Shown piece after piece: positions 34,054 to 43,845 of a stretch of DNA of 64,000 nucleotides; within the stretch, counting starts at the first letter, position 1, and the number at the start of each line of letters is the position of its first letter. The notes under the pieces were generated by a model. The model did not search any database. It was given only the letters and a program-made list of their open reading frames with translations, and was not told the origin of the DNA. Location: the NCBI GenBank assembly GCA_020724545.1, contig DYGR01000008.1, positions 1 through 64,000 of the forward strand. Reading direction: 5' to 3'. The DNA comes from Candidatus Methanoperedens nitratireducens. GTDB lineage: Archaea; Halobacteriota; Methanosarcinia; Methanosarcinales; Methanoperedenaceae. The position numbers and the translations under genes were made by a program.

Positions 34054-34715
34054 ATAAGCAAACAGACCCGCTCCCTTCTTGTCCGAAGCGGGGCGTTATA
34101 AGCAATGTGGCATAAAAGGTCGAATGGATCTGCATCGTACTTTTTAGTAGCATTCGCAAGTTGCTCGATAGTTACGCCTCTCTCCTCCAGCAAGGATATA
34201 ATCTGCCTGCGCTGTTCTGCGTCACTCCATTTTGAACGGAGTTCTGCCGCTCCTGTGTACATGCTCTTTAACTGTTTTGCCGTGTAATCTGTATATTTGA
34301 TGACCGAGAGCCTCCTGCCATCAGAATCAAGTTCATAGACTACATCCGCTATTATTTCAACAGAACCACCATTTACATAGTACTTTTTTGGGGCACCCTC
34401 AAAATAATCCGGCGTTTTAGGGGTCTGGCGTAAAGGAGCCTCAACTTCATCTATGAATTCTTTTGTCTCGTTTTTGAACTTCTCCTTGATTGAATTTCCC
34501 TCATTATCGATTTTTTCCTCTATAATGAGCGCCGGCTCACCATCAAATTCAGGGTCAGCGAACAGGCGAGTTGCGCTTCCTGTATAGTCAAGAATAGTGA
34601 AAAAGAGCTTACCATAGTCCTCTCTAACGCGGGTTCCCCTGCCTATGATCTGCTTAAAATCCACCATTGAGTTAATGACCTTGAAAAGAACGATATTCTT
34701 GCATGTCTTTTATCG
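34050..34715 (-). pseudogene. hsdR: 3' fragment of type I restriction subunit
   Basis: The frame carries helicase motif VI and the C-terminal part of an EcoEI-type HsdR: TCKNIVLFKVINSMVDF (before the first ATG at 34667), then KQIIGRGTRVREDYGKLFF. It ends abruptly at APLRTRRERVCLLI, short of the usual C-terminus. It is out of frame with the 5' fragment. Confidence 0.85.
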
Positions 34716-35808
34716 GCCGCCAGCCAGTGGCATCGATACTTGGAACGATTCTGTGAACCCGGTACGGCGCCAGGAAACCATCCTCGATACCCTGTTTCAG
34801 GCTGTAAGTATAAATCGGGTTTCCGAAATACCGATATGTATCCCTGTTATCCTTTCTAAGAGGGGTTGCAGTCATGCCGATCTGATATGCAGGTTCAAAG
34901 TATTCCAGTATTTCACGCCAGTTGCTTTCATCTTTAGCACTTCCCCTGTGGCACTCATCGACAACGATAAGGTCAAAGAAATCTCTGGTATATTGTTTAT
35001 AAAGACCGGGCCTGCGCTCATCTTTTGCAATTGCCTGGTAGGTTGAAAAATATATCTCCCTGCTCTTGATTGCTTCACCCTCTATCTTAATTCTGGCATC
35101 TCCCATAGATGCGAATGTCTTATCTTTCGGATCATCAACAAGGATGTTCCTATCAGCGAGATAAAGCACCTTCGGGCGCCTGTGCTCACATGTCCTGTTC
35201 CAGCGTGTATCCCATAGTTTCCAGATGATCTGGAACGCAATATATGTCTTGCCTGTCCCAGTAGCTAACGTCAGCAAGATCCTCTTTTTGCCCTGCAGAA
35301 CAGCCTTGATCGTGCGGTTGATCGCAATTTCCTGGTAATATCGTGGAGTCTTACCAGGCAAGGTACTGCATGGCGCAAGAAGTGTTTGCGCGATTTTTGG
35401 TGTAATGTCTTCTGATTGGCTAAGCCTCATCCAGAGCTCCTCTGGCGCAGGGAAGCTCTCCAGATCCGTATCCTTGCCAGTGATAAAATCGTGTTCAACG
35501 ATTCCTTTACCATTTGTGGAATATGCAAACTTGAGACCAAGAATTTCAGCATACTCCTTTGCCTGTTGTAATCCATCGGCAGCATTCTTATAAGCAGATT
35601 TTGCCTCAACAACTGCGATGGAAAAGTCTCTTCTATACTTTAATAAGTAATCAGCCCTTTTCTGTTTCTTTCTTATGCCCTTATCTCCTGCAAGGATGAT
35701 CCTTCCATCTGTGAAGATTTTCTGCTCGCTGATCTGATCATCGCTCCAGCCCGCTGAGTAAAGCTTCGGCAAGACATATTTTCTGCAAGTATCAGCTTCA
35801 GTTATCAA
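34672..35808 (-). pseudogene. hsdR: 5' fragment of type I restriction subunit
   Basis: A TTG start with GGAG upstream opens 378 codons. The nuclease domain (KRADYLLKYRRDFSIAVVEAK) is followed by Walker A TLATGTGKTYIA, the DECHRGS box and the MTATP motif III. After IDATGWRPIKDM the frame jumps to KNIVLF sequence in a different frame and stops. About 120-130 residues with helicase motifs IV-V are missing in between. Restriction activity should be lost unless the break is an assembly error. Confidence 0.88.
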
Positions 35809-35937
35809 ACTAATTCTCCATTGTAATCGAGGTTGGATTATCGCAATTTATTTAAGAATACTATTATATTAGCTTGAAAGAGTACTATCTATATATTTTT
35901 TTCTACCTAATGAATATTTAAACAAACCGGAGAAGAG

Positions 35938-36197
35938 ATGGAATCGCAAAAAGTGATGAGAGAAGAACAAACTGCTGGACGTGGTACTTTAGCAACACCG
36001 TCCTCATGGTGGGTAGAGAGATTGAGGATAGAACGACCGAGACCCGAAGATCAGGAACCACTGCAGAGGAATCAAGAAAGCTCTTCCAACCATGGGCTGC
36101 CATGCTGGAGGAGAATTCCCGCAAGACGCGGGAATTGCTTCAGGGTACGCCTGATCCTGAGAAATACAGGGAATTCTACGATACCGCTCTCCAATAA
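35938..36197 (+). pseudogene. possible frameshifted small gene upstream of acnB
   Basis: In the 540-base gap between hsdR and acnB, ATG 35938 has a clear GGAGAAGAG site, but its frame soon turns into low-quality sequence. A second frame, open from 35922 to TAA 36197, looks coding (FSNTVLMVGREIEDRTTETR to LLQGTPDPEKYREFYDTALQ) yet has only ATG 36006, without a ribosome site. One shift between them would give a helical protein of about 85 residues, faintly like phasins or PhaE. Flanking sequence (35820-35935, 36200-36350) shows A/T-rich promoter-like DNA only. Confidence 0.35.
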
Positions 36198-36351
36198 AAG
36201 ATCTGACTATCCAGATAAAAGAGTTATCTGAGAAACAGTAGGGTCTTTGTTGGTAATTCCGCTTCTTAAACAGACAAATCCCGTACTGGATGTAATCCAA
36301 TAGTTAAATTAATAGAATATTATCTCCTTTTATGAAAGCGTGATCACATTA

Positions 36352-38829
36352 ATGCTTGAATCTTATCATGAACACATAACAGAAAGGCAGAAACATGGAA
36401 TCCCTCCCCTTCCCCTGAATGCAGAGCAGGTAAAAGCGCTATCTGAACTTGTACTCAATCCGCCAGCAGGCAGAGAAGGATTCATCCTGAAACTGCTAAA
36501 AGAACACATTCCATCGGGTGTGGACCCTGCTGCGCTTGAGAAGTCAAAGCTTCTAAGAAGCATCGCACTTCGCGAGAGATCATCAGAGATACTCTCTCCC
36601 TCTGATGCTGTCAGGATGCTGGGGAAGATGAGAGGGGGGTACAATATCGAGACTCTAATAGAGTTGCTTGAAGATGATGAGCTCGGGGACGCTGCCGCTT
36701 GTGCGCTTTCCAGTACAATCCTCATATTCGGCTTCTTTGACAGGATAAAGGAACTTGCTGTGATAAATCCGCGGGCTAAGAGGGTTCTTAAGAGCTGGGC
36801 ACAGGCAGAGTGGTTCACAGGAAGTCCCGGATTTCCAGATTCCTTAAAAGTGGCGGTCTTTAAGGTCCCGGGTGAGGTAAATACAGATGACCTCTCTCCC
36901 GCATCCCGCGCAGGAACCCGGGCTGATATTCCACTTCATGCACTTTCTATGCTTGAATCACGCTATCCAGGAGCGCTTCTTGAGATCGGGGAACTTAAAA
37001 AGAGAGGATATCCGGTTGCTTTTGCTGCGGACGTAGTCGGGACAGGGAGCAGCAGGAAATCGGCCATGAATTCTCTCATGTGGTGGATAGGTGAAGATAT
37101 CACGGGAGTCCCGAATAAACGCAGAGGTGGTGTTATTCTGGGAAGCCAGATCGCACCTATTTTCTTTAATACAGCACGCGACAGCGGCGCCATACCCATC
37201 AGGTGCGATATATCAGGCATAAAAAGCAGTATGGTAATCACGATAGATTTCGCTCATGGAAAGATACTTGATGAGAACGGGCATGAAGTAACAGCATTTA
37301 GCCTCGAACCTGAGACGCTTCCTGATGAGTACAGGGCAGGGGGCAGGCTTCTTCTCATAATCGGAAGAGAGCTTACAGGGAGAGCACAGGATGCGCTGGG
37401 TCTGACCATAAATAACGAGGTGTTCCTGAAACACAGAGAACCTGCTACCTCAAGCAGAGGATACACCCTTGCACAGAAGATTGTCGGAGGAGCGTGCGGT
37501 CTTCCCGGGGTGAGGCCGGGGCAGTCATGTACTCCCAGAATCACCACAGCAGGGTCCCAGGATACAACAGGCCCGATGACCGCGGATGAGATTAAAGAAC
37601 TTGTCTGCCTTGAATTCCAGGCACCTCTGGTCATGCAGTCCTTCTGCCATACGGCAGCCTATCCCACACCTGATGATCGAAAGATGCACAAAGAACTCGC
37701 ACAGTTTTTCAAGGACAGGGGCGGTGTGGTACTCAAGCCTGGAGACGGTATAATCCATTCATGGTTAAACCGCATGATCCTGCCCGATACCGTCGGGACA
37801 GGGGGCGACAGTCATACACGTTTCCCTATCGGGATCTCTTTCCCTGCAGGAAGCGGGCTTGTGGCATTTGCTGCATCCCTTGGCATAATGCCGCTTGATA
37901 TGCCAGAGAGCGTACTTGTTAGATTCAGGGGAGAACTCAAAAAAGGTATCTTTTTACGCGATGTTATCAACGCCATCCCTTATTTTGCACTAAAATCTGG
38001 AAAACTTACACTTGATAAGAAGAACAAGAAGAATATCTTCAACGGAAAAATCCTGGAGATTGAGGGTCTTGATCTTACGGTAGAGCAGGCTTTTGAGCTT
38101 ACTAATGCCTCAGCCGAGCGTTCAGCCGAGGCTGCGGTCATAGCCCTGTCAGAGGAGCGGGTTGCACAGTATCTCAGAGACAGTATATCCATTCTAAGCT
38201 CACTGGTAGATGAGGGGTACGCATCAAGAGCACTTAAGAACAGGATCAGGGCAATGGAAGAATGGCTTTCAAATCCAGGTCTGCTCGGAGCAGATGAGGA
38301 TGCGGAATATGCAGATATCATAGAGATCGATCTATCAGAGATAACACAACCTCTGCTTGCGTGTCCGAATGACCCTGATTATATAAGACCGCTATCAGAA
38401 GTAGAAGGGGAGAAAATAAATGAGGTCTTCATAGGTTCATGCATGACAGAGATTGATCATTTCCAATCGGCTGCCAGGATACTCGGTAAAGAAGGGAAGA
38501 TCATATCAAAACTGTGGATAGCTCCGCCAACCAGACTTGCTCAAAGGCGGCTTGGTGAGAGCGGGGATTACTCTATATTCAGGGCTCTTGGAGCCAGAAT
38601 CGAGATCCCGGGGTGCAGCCTCTGCATGGGAAATCAGGCAAGGGTGGCTGATAATGCAGTCGTGTTCTCAACATCCACACGCAACTTTGATAACCGTCTG
38701 GGAAAAAATACGAAAGTCTATCTCGGCTCTTCTGTACTTGCCGCAGTTACAGCAGCGCTCGGGAGGATCCCTGCAGTTGAGGAATATTTCCTGCGGATCG
38801 AACCGGATACTATGCTGGTGCAGCAATGA
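36352..38829 (+). CDS. acnB: AcnB-type aconitate hydratase
   Basis: An 825-aa aconitase of the B family, which starts with a HEAT-like domain (MLESYHEHITERQKHGIPPLPL matches the family's first residues) followed by the swivel domain. TGGDSHTRFPIG, IGSCMTEIDHF and GCSLCMGNQARV provide the [4Fe-4S] ligands and substrate contacts. It isomerises citrate and isocitrate, giving 2-oxoglutarate for glutamate synthesis in an incomplete TCA pathway; 2-methylisocitrate is an alternative substrate for the family. ATG 36352 matches the conserved start better than GTG 36340. Its stop overlaps the following gene. Confidence 0.93.
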   Translation: MLESYHEHITERQKHGIPPLPLNAEQVKALSELVLNPPAGREGFILKLLKEHIPSGVDPAALEKSKLLRSIALRERSSEILSPSDAVRMLGKMRGGYNIETLIELLEDDELGDAAACALSSTILIFGFFDRIKELAVINPRAKRVLKSWAQAEWFTGSPGFPDSLKVAVFKVPGEVNTDDLSPASRAGTRADIPLHALSMLESRYPGALLEIGELKKRGYPVAFAADVVGTGSSRKSAMNSLMWWIGEDITGVPNKRRGGVILGSQIAPIFFNTARDSGAIPIRCDISGIKSSMVITIDFAHGKILDENGHEVTAFSLEPETLPDEYRAGGRLLLIIGRELTGRAQDALGLTINNEVFLKHREPATSSRGYTLAQKIVGGACGLPGVRPGQSCTPRITTAGSQDTTGPMTADEIKELVCLEFQAPLVMQSFCHTAAYPTPDDRKMHKELAQFFKDRGGVVLKPGDGIIHSWLNRMILPDTVGTGGDSHTRFPIGISFPAGSGLVAFAASLGIMPLDMPESVLVRFRGELKKGIFLRDVINAIPYFALKSGKLTLDKKNKKNIFNGKILEIEGLDLTVEQAFELTNASAERSAEAAVIALSEERVAQYLRDSISILSSLVDEGYASRALKNRIRAMEEWLSNPGLLGADEDAEYADIIEIDLSEITQPLLACPNDPDYIRPLSEVEGEKINEVFIGSCMTEIDHFQSAARILGKEGKIISKLWIAPPTRLAQRRLGESGDYSIFRALGARIEIPGCSLCMGNQARVADNAVVFSTSTRNFDNRLGKNTKVYLGSSVLAAVTAALGRIPAVEEYFLRIEPDTMLVQQ

Positions 38830-39527
38830 GATCAGATCGGATTCTTATTCTGGTTATCCTGCTCTCAGTTCTTGCGGCAGGATGTGTTTCTTCTGAGATC
38901 AAACCAGGGAACCCGGAGGAGTACGAACTTCCCGGTCTTGATAATACCACTATCTTTTATCTCAACGGCTCAGCCATACAGGTTGTAGATAGTGTTAACA
39001 ATGCAACTGAAGTAAAAATCCCTATCGGCGATAGCGGGGAGATGAATTTCAAGAATCCAGTTGTAGTAGATAGTTCAGGAAATGATATTACGTTCAATGT
39101 TTCAAAAGAAACAAGCTTTGGAAGAAGCTATGCACGCTTTGATTTTGGCTCACCTTTTTCCGGGTTTATAGCATTCACCCAATCAGATGGTCAGGACTTT
39201 AGCCGTGAGCTGACAAAGAACGGGAGTGTCAGGGTAGTTTTACCAGTAGATCACACAACAGGTACCAGGTTCCTGGGTATCACGCAGCCCGAACCTGATA
39301 ATATCATCACTGATGACTGGGGCAGGGAAGTGCTTATCTGGGAAAACCCGTATCCCGAACACGAAAAGATTTCAGTAAAGTATTACCATAAGGGTGCTCC
39401 AGCGGCATTGCTCTATTTCCTGGTATTCCTTCTTATCGCCGCTCTTATAATTTATAGCTATTATAAGCTCAGCATGATGGCATTGAGGAAAAAACGCGAA
39501 ATGATGGAAAAGGGTGTGAAAGAGTAG
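38826..39527 (+). CDS. DUF5803-like lipoprotein with a C-terminal membrane helix
   Basis: A 233-aa exported protein with lipobox LAAGC (C20). A beta-rich extracellular part follows (LDNTTIFYLNGSAIQVVDS to EKISVKYYHKG), then a C-terminal helix (ALLYFLVFLLIAALIIYSYY) and a basic cytoplasmic tail. This matches the DUF5803 type seen in haloarchaea and relatives; the function is unknown. The ATG overlaps the acnB stop, so the two are coupled even though their functions seem unrelated. A strong hairpin follows. Confidence 0.75.
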   Translation: MRSDRILILVILLSVLAAGCVSSEIKPGNPEEYELPGLDNTTIFYLNGSAIQVVDSVNNATEVKIPIGDSGEMNFKNPVVVDSSGNDITFNVSKETSFGRSYARFDFGSPFSGFIAFTQSDGQDFSRELTKNGSVRVVLPVDHTTGTRFLGITQPEPDNIITDDWGREVLIWENPYPEHEKISVKYYHKGAPAALLYFLVFLLIAALIIYSYYKLSMMALRKKREMMEKGVKE

Positions 39528-39578
39528 ATATTTTTGCTTCTCGTTTTACTGGCGCAAGAAATATAATTTAAATTATAA

Positions 39579-39610
39579 AAATCATTCTCTGCCTCAGCAG
39601 AGAATGATTT
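39579..39610. terminator. 14-bp perfect hairpin between convergent genes
   Basis: AAATCATTCTCTGC (39579-39592) pairs with GCAGAGAATGATTT (39597-39610) around a four-base loop. A third partial copy (GCAGAGGATGATTTT) follows at about 39612-39626. It separates the plus-strand lipoprotein gene from the minus-strand glutamate-synthase-like gene and probably serves both. Confidence 0.7.
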
Positions 39611-39628
39611 AGCAGAGGATGATTTTAT

Positions 39629-41218
39629 TCACTCATCCAGTATCGCTTCTGCTGTTTCCCTGTATGCATTCATCACATAGGGTATGCCAGAGATCTTTGA
39701 GGCCTCTTCTGTCAGTGCCATGATATCCTGGCGCCCGATCGCTGAGATCCTGAACCTGCGTGAACCAGCCATCAGTTGCTGCAGCCCTGTCCTGAACTTC
39801 TGGGCATACGTGTATATGCCAAGTGCCCCGAGCGGTATGTTCTTCATCTCATCACCGAAGCGCTGGGCAAGTTCCTCATAGCACACGAAGATCTCCTCTG
39901 GCCTTCTTCCATACTCTGAGACCGTCTTTGGCAGATCGTTCTCCTGTATCCATCTACCAATATTCTTGCCAACGAATCCGGGTATCATCAATGCCCTTCC
40001 CATGCATACTGCCTTAACATATGGCGCGCCCATAGCCAGTGCCTTATACACGCCGTCTTCACTTGAGAAGCCGCCTGCCATGGCAAGATCAGGTACTCTC
40101 ATGCCCTTTCTGCTCAATTTCTCAGCAAACTCATAGACCAGTGATTGCAAATAGAACGTCGGGATACCCCATTCCTCCATCATGGGCCAGGGACTCATGC
40201 CTGTTCCGCCAGGTGCACCGTCGAATGTGAGCAAATCTATTTTCGCCTCAGAGCAGTATTTCAATGCCATTGCAGCCTCAACCATAGAATAAGCTCCTGT
40301 CTTCAGGGTAACGCGCTTGAATCCAAGATCGTGCAGCCGATCAACTTCTTCTAAGAATCCTTCTTTTGTGACAAAGCCAAGTCTTGAGTGCCGCTCAAAC
40401 TCCTTTATCGCCCCGTCTCTGTATGCAGCCTTTATTGCCGGGTTCTCAGGATCTGGTGTGACGATGTACCCGCGTCTTTTGAGTTCAATTGCACGTTCTA
40501 TGCTGTTGACCTTTATTTCGCCGCCGATGCATTTTGCGCCCTGTCCCCATTTAAGCTCGATTGTATCGAGATTGTGCTTTGATGATACATACTCAGCCAC
40601 GCCGAGTCTTGTGTCCTCCACATTCATCTGGACCAGTATCTCACCATAGCCCTGGTGGTACTTCTTGTACGTCTCTATCCTGCGGTCCATCTCAGGGGAC
40701 ATCTTGATCTTCCCATTGCTGTCAAGTACAAGTCCTGGATCTATACCGCATACGTTCTCTCCACATACAAGCGTGATCCCTGAGATTGCAGCTCCTGCTG
40801 CGAAGTGCTCCCAGTTTTTCCTTGCGATCTCCGTTGAACCGAGCGCACCCGTGAAGATAGGCACTTTCATGCGGATTTTCTTCTCCCAGCCGTACTCGGT
40901 CTGTGTATCAACCCTCGGGAAGATAGCCGTATCAGGGTTTGGATCTTCCCCTTCAGGAAGTCCCCAGGCGCCGACTGCATAGCCCTGTATGTTCAGATGT
41001 GAGTAATCTACAGGATAGTTCTTATCTGCGCCAGCGGTTATGGTTCCAAAAGGCCCGGGATAGATCACTTCACGTCCCCTGAATGAGGACTTGAAGATCT
41101 CACAGTTTCCACGGCATCCGTCTACACACCGAGTGCATAATCCTGACATCGGAGATACACTCTTTGAGCGATTAAAGGTCTGCGTCGCTTCATTCGCATT
41201 TGGTTGTCTTAGATTCAT
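39629..41218 (-). CDS. FMN-binding glutamate-synthase-like protein A
   Basis: A 529-aa protein related to the FMN/2-oxoglutarate domain of glutamate synthase (TIM barrel). DTIELKWGQGAKCIGGEI, LLTFDGAPGGTGMSPW and LAMAGGFSSEDGVYKALAMGA correspond to the FMN phosphate and active-site region. It lacks the N-terminal glutaminase domain and the CxxxxC-P cluster site of true GltB. Instead it begins with four cysteines (C28, C31, C35, C39 in GLCTRCVDGCRGNCEI), likely an Fe-S site, and has another conserved cysteine in CGENVCGID. The substrate of this family is not established. It is divergent from a NuoE/F/HoxU-like operon that ends with its paralogue. Confidence 0.85.
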   Translation of the reverse strand: MNLRQPNANEATQTFNRSKSVSPMSGLCTRCVDGCRGNCEIFKSSFRGREVIYPGPFGTITAGADKNYPVDYSHLNIQGYAVGAWGLPEGEDPNPDTAIFPRVDTQTEYGWEKKIRMKVPIFTGALGSTEIARKNWEHFAAGAAISGITLVCGENVCGIDPGLVLDSNGKIKMSPEMDRRIETYKKYHQGYGEILVQMNVEDTRLGVAEYVSSKHNLDTIELKWGQGAKCIGGEIKVNSIERAIELKRRGYIVTPDPENPAIKAAYRDGAIKEFERHSRLGFVTKEGFLEEVDRLHDLGFKRVTLKTGAYSMVEAAMALKYCSEAKIDLLTFDGAPGGTGMSPWPMMEEWGIPTFYLQSLVYEFAEKLSRKGMRVPDLAMAGGFSSEDGVYKALAMGAPYVKAVCMGRALMIPGFVGKNIGRWIQENDLPKTVSEYGRRPEEIFVCYEELAQRFGDEMKNIPLGALGIYTYAQKFRTGLQQLMAGSRRFRISAIGRQDIMALTEEASKISGIPYVMNAYRETAEAILDE

Positions 41219-41313
41219 TTTTCCTCCAGGTGAGTATTTTTAAAGAAGTTTCTGTTGTTGCTCTTCTTCTACATTGTAAACAAGTTGGTTTAGCGTGGTC
41301 TCACGCCCGGAAA

Positions 41314-41383
41314 CGGAAGGTAGTTTCCTTTATATAAATATTGCGCTTAGGAAGCGGAAGGTAGTTTCCTTTGCATAAATATC
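41314..41383. promoter_or_regulatory. two 29-bp direct repeats in the divergent promoter region
   Basis: Bases 41314-41342 and 41355-41383 share CGGAAGGTAGTTTCCTTT, then two variable bases and ATAAATAT; the period is 41 bases, nearly four helical turns. Each copy holds the imperfect palindrome GGAAGGTAGTTTCC next to a TATA-like box (TTTATATAAATA in the first). They probably are operator-promoter units controlling the oxidoreductase genes on either side. Confidence 0.6.
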
Positions 41384-41504
41384 ATGATTAATTGATTCAA
41401 AAGTTCCGTCTTTATATAGTATATAGTAGGTGAGTGGGTGAACATAATCTGGCTGATCAACGGCGGAAGACCGCAAAATAAACGCCCCGCATCAGGAGAA
41501 AAAC

Positions 41505-41978
41505 ATGAGAAAAAAGAATCAGACGAACTTCGAGGAATCCAGAGTGGATCCAATAATCGATAAATATAATGCTGAACAGGGTTCGCTTATCTCTATATTA
41601 CAGGATATCCAGGCAGAGTACAGATATCTCCCCAGGGAGGCACTGGAGCATGTAGCCCGGCGGTTGAACATCCCCGGGGTACAGGTCTTCGGCGTGGCTA
41701 CCTTTTTTCGGGCCTTCACCCTGGAACCCAGGGGCAGACAACTGATACACGTATGCATGGGCACAGCCTGCCATGTAAGGGGTTCACAGAACGTGCTTGA
41801 AGAGGTGGAGCGCAAACTTGAGATCAAAGCTGGTGGTACAACACCAGATGGGGAATATACACTTGAGACTGTTAACTGCGTGGGAGCATGTGCTCTGGGT
41901 CCTGTTGTTATCAGGAACGAGGAATATCTCAGCCATATGACTCCCACCAAGGTCTCGGGTATTTTAAAAAAGGTGTGA
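41505..41978 (+). CDS. NuoE-like [2Fe-2S] subunit
   Basis: A 157-aa thioredoxin-like ferredoxin subunit as in complex I 24-kDa, HoxE and HydC proteins. The N-terminal helical bundle (LISILQDIQAEYRYLPREAL) is followed by the cluster ligands CMGTAC and CVGAC, C-x4-C and C-x3-C. It passes electrons between the NuoF flavin/Fe-S subunit and its partner. An AGGAG site precedes the ATG. The NuoF-like gene starts three bases past its stop codon. Confidence 0.92.
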   Translation: MRKKNQTNFEESRVDPIIDKYNAEQGSLISILQDIQAEYRYLPREALEHVARRLNIPGVQVFGVATFFRAFTLEPRGRQLIHVCMGTACHVRGSQNVLEEVERKLEIKAGGTTPDGEYTLETVNCVGACALGPVVIRNEEYLSHMTPTKVSGILKKV

Positions 41979-41980
41979 AG

Positions 41981-43840
41981 GTGAATCAGTTGAGGATATC
42001 ATCTGTAAAGGAACTTGATGAGCTGCGGCGTGAGATACAGGCCAGCAGGGATCCAGATAGACCCCGAATAACCGTATGTGGAGGCACAGGCTGCAATGCA
42101 ACCGGGTGCAAAGGCGTGGCAGGTATGCTCAGGGAGGGTCTGAGATCCAGGGAATTAGAGGGCAGGGTTGACCTGAGTGTAACAGGATGTCATGGGTTCT
42201 GCGAATGCGGTCCGATAGTGATAGTGTATCCACAGGGCATCTTCTACCAGAGGGTAACTCCAGAAGATGTGGATGAGATCATAACTGAGACCGTAGAAAA
42301 GGGCAAACCTGTGGAGAGGCTGCTGTACAGGGATCCGGTAACTGGCGAAAAAAAGATGCATGAGACCGATATACCCTTTTACCAGAAACAGATGCGCCTG
42401 ACAATCGGGAACAATACGGCTATAGATCCTGCCAGTATCAGTGACTATCTGGCAACAGGAGGGTACAGTGCGCTGGCAAAGGCCCTCTACGGGATGGCGC
42501 CAGAGGCCGTAATCGAGGAGATCAAAAGATCAGGGCTTCGCGGCCGGGGCGGCGGCGGTTTCCCGACCGGAGTCAAATGGGAGTCCACCCGTAATGCGCC
42601 TGGAGATATAAAATATGTCATATGCAACGCTGATGAAGGCGATCCAGGGGCCTACATGGACAGGAGTATACTTGAAGGCAACCCGCACAGCGTTCTTGAA
42701 GGTATGATTATCGGCGCTTATGCCATAGGCTCGCATGAAGGTTATGTTTATGTAAGGAACGAATATCCCCTTGCGGTTGTAAATACAGCCACTGCCATCC
42801 AGCAGGCACGTGAACTGGGTCTGCTTGGCGAAGACATCCTTGGCTCAGGCTTCAGTTTCGATATCAGGATTAACAGGGGCGGAGGGGCATTCGTTTGCGG
42901 TGAATCCACAGCGCTCATGGCATCGCTTGAAGGAAAGCCTGGAGAGCCCAGGGCAAAATACATCCACACCTCTGAGAAAGGACTGTGGGACATGCCCTCC
43001 AACCTGAACAACGTGGAGACATGGGCGAATGTGCCCCTCATAATAAACAGAGGTTCACAGTGGTATTCACGCATAGGCACAGAATCAAGCAAAGGTACCA
43101 AGGTGTTCAGCCTTGTTGGAAAGATCAATAATACCGGTCTTGTGGAAGTACCAATGGGCATTACCCTGCGCGAGATCATCTTTGATATAGGGGGCGGTAT
43201 CCCCGGCGACAGGAGATTCAAGGCAGTACAGACCGGGGGTCCCAGCGGAGGCTGCATACCTGAAGCCCTTATAGATCTTCCTGTGGACTATGAACGATTG
43301 GCGGAAGTAGGTTCTATGATGGGATCAGGCGGGATGATCGTGATGGATGAGGGAACCTGTATGGTCGATATTGCAAGGTACTTCACCAGTTTCCTGCAGG
43401 AAGAATCATGCGGCAAGTGCGTGCCATGCCGTGAAGGACTGTTCCGATTGGGTGAGATCCTTACTGATATCACTCAGGGCAGGGGAAGGATGGAAGACCT
43501 GCCTCTCATCGAGGACCTCTCTGAGATGCTAAAGGATGCATCCCTGTGCGGTCTGGGTACGACCGCGGCAAACCCTGTAATATCGACGCTGAACTATTTC
43601 AGGGATGAGTATGTAGCGCACATAAGGGATGGAAAATGCCCGGCAGGCGTATGCAGGGAGCTTATAGCGTTCAGAATCGACCCTGAGAAGTGTACAGGCT
43701 GCGGTGTCTGCATGAAGAACTGCCCATCAGGCGCCATCACAGGAGAGAGAAAACAGATCCATGTGCTGAGTACTGAGAGATGCACGAGATGCGGAATCTG
43801 CTATGATTCATGCAGATTTGATGCCGTTAAAAAGGAGTGA
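41981..43840 (+). CDS. NuoF-like NAD(P)H- and FMN-binding subunit with extra ferredoxin domains
   Basis: About 619 aa from GTG 41981. An N-terminal [2Fe-2S] domain (VCGGTGCNATGC, then GCHGFCECGP) is followed by the NuoF core: RGRGGGGFPTGVKW binds NADH and ICNADEGDPGAYMDR FMN. ESCGKCVPCREG with a later C (about DASLCGLG) holds the [4Fe-4S] N3 cluster. The C-terminus adds two ferredoxin clusters (CTGCGVCMKNCPSGAI and CTRCGICYDSC). This domain order is that of the HydB/NfnB-type subunits of bifurcating hydrogenases and formate dehydrogenases. No hydrogenase or formate dehydrogenase gene is adjacent, so its electron acceptor must lie elsewhere, possibly the glutamate-synthase-like proteins. Confidence 0.93.
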   Translation: MNQLRISSVKELDELRREIQASRDPDRPRITVCGGTGCNATGCKGVAGMLREGLRSRELEGRVDLSVTGCHGFCECGPIVIVYPQGIFYQRVTPEDVDEIITETVEKGKPVERLLYRDPVTGEKKMHETDIPFYQKQMRLTIGNNTAIDPASISDYLATGGYSALAKALYGMAPEAVIEEIKRSGLRGRGGGGFPTGVKWESTRNAPGDIKYVICNADEGDPGAYMDRSILEGNPHSVLEGMIIGAYAIGSHEGYVYVRNEYPLAVVNTATAIQQARELGLLGEDILGSGFSFDIRINRGGGAFVCGESTALMASLEGKPGEPRAKYIHTSEKGLWDMPSNLNNVETWANVPLIINRGSQWYSRIGTESSKGTKVFSLVGKINNTGLVEVPMGITLREIIFDIGGGIPGDRRFKAVQTGGPSGGCIPEALIDLPVDYERLAEVGSMMGSGGMIVMDEGTCMVDIARYFTSFLQEESCGKCVPCREGLFRLGEILTDITQGRGRMEDLPLIEDLSEMLKDASLCGLGTTAANPVISTLNYFRDEYVAHIRDGKCPAGVCRELIAFRIDPEKCTGCGVCMKNCPSGAITGERKQIHVLSTERCTRCGICYDSCRFDAVKKE

Positions 43841-43845
43841 TTATA

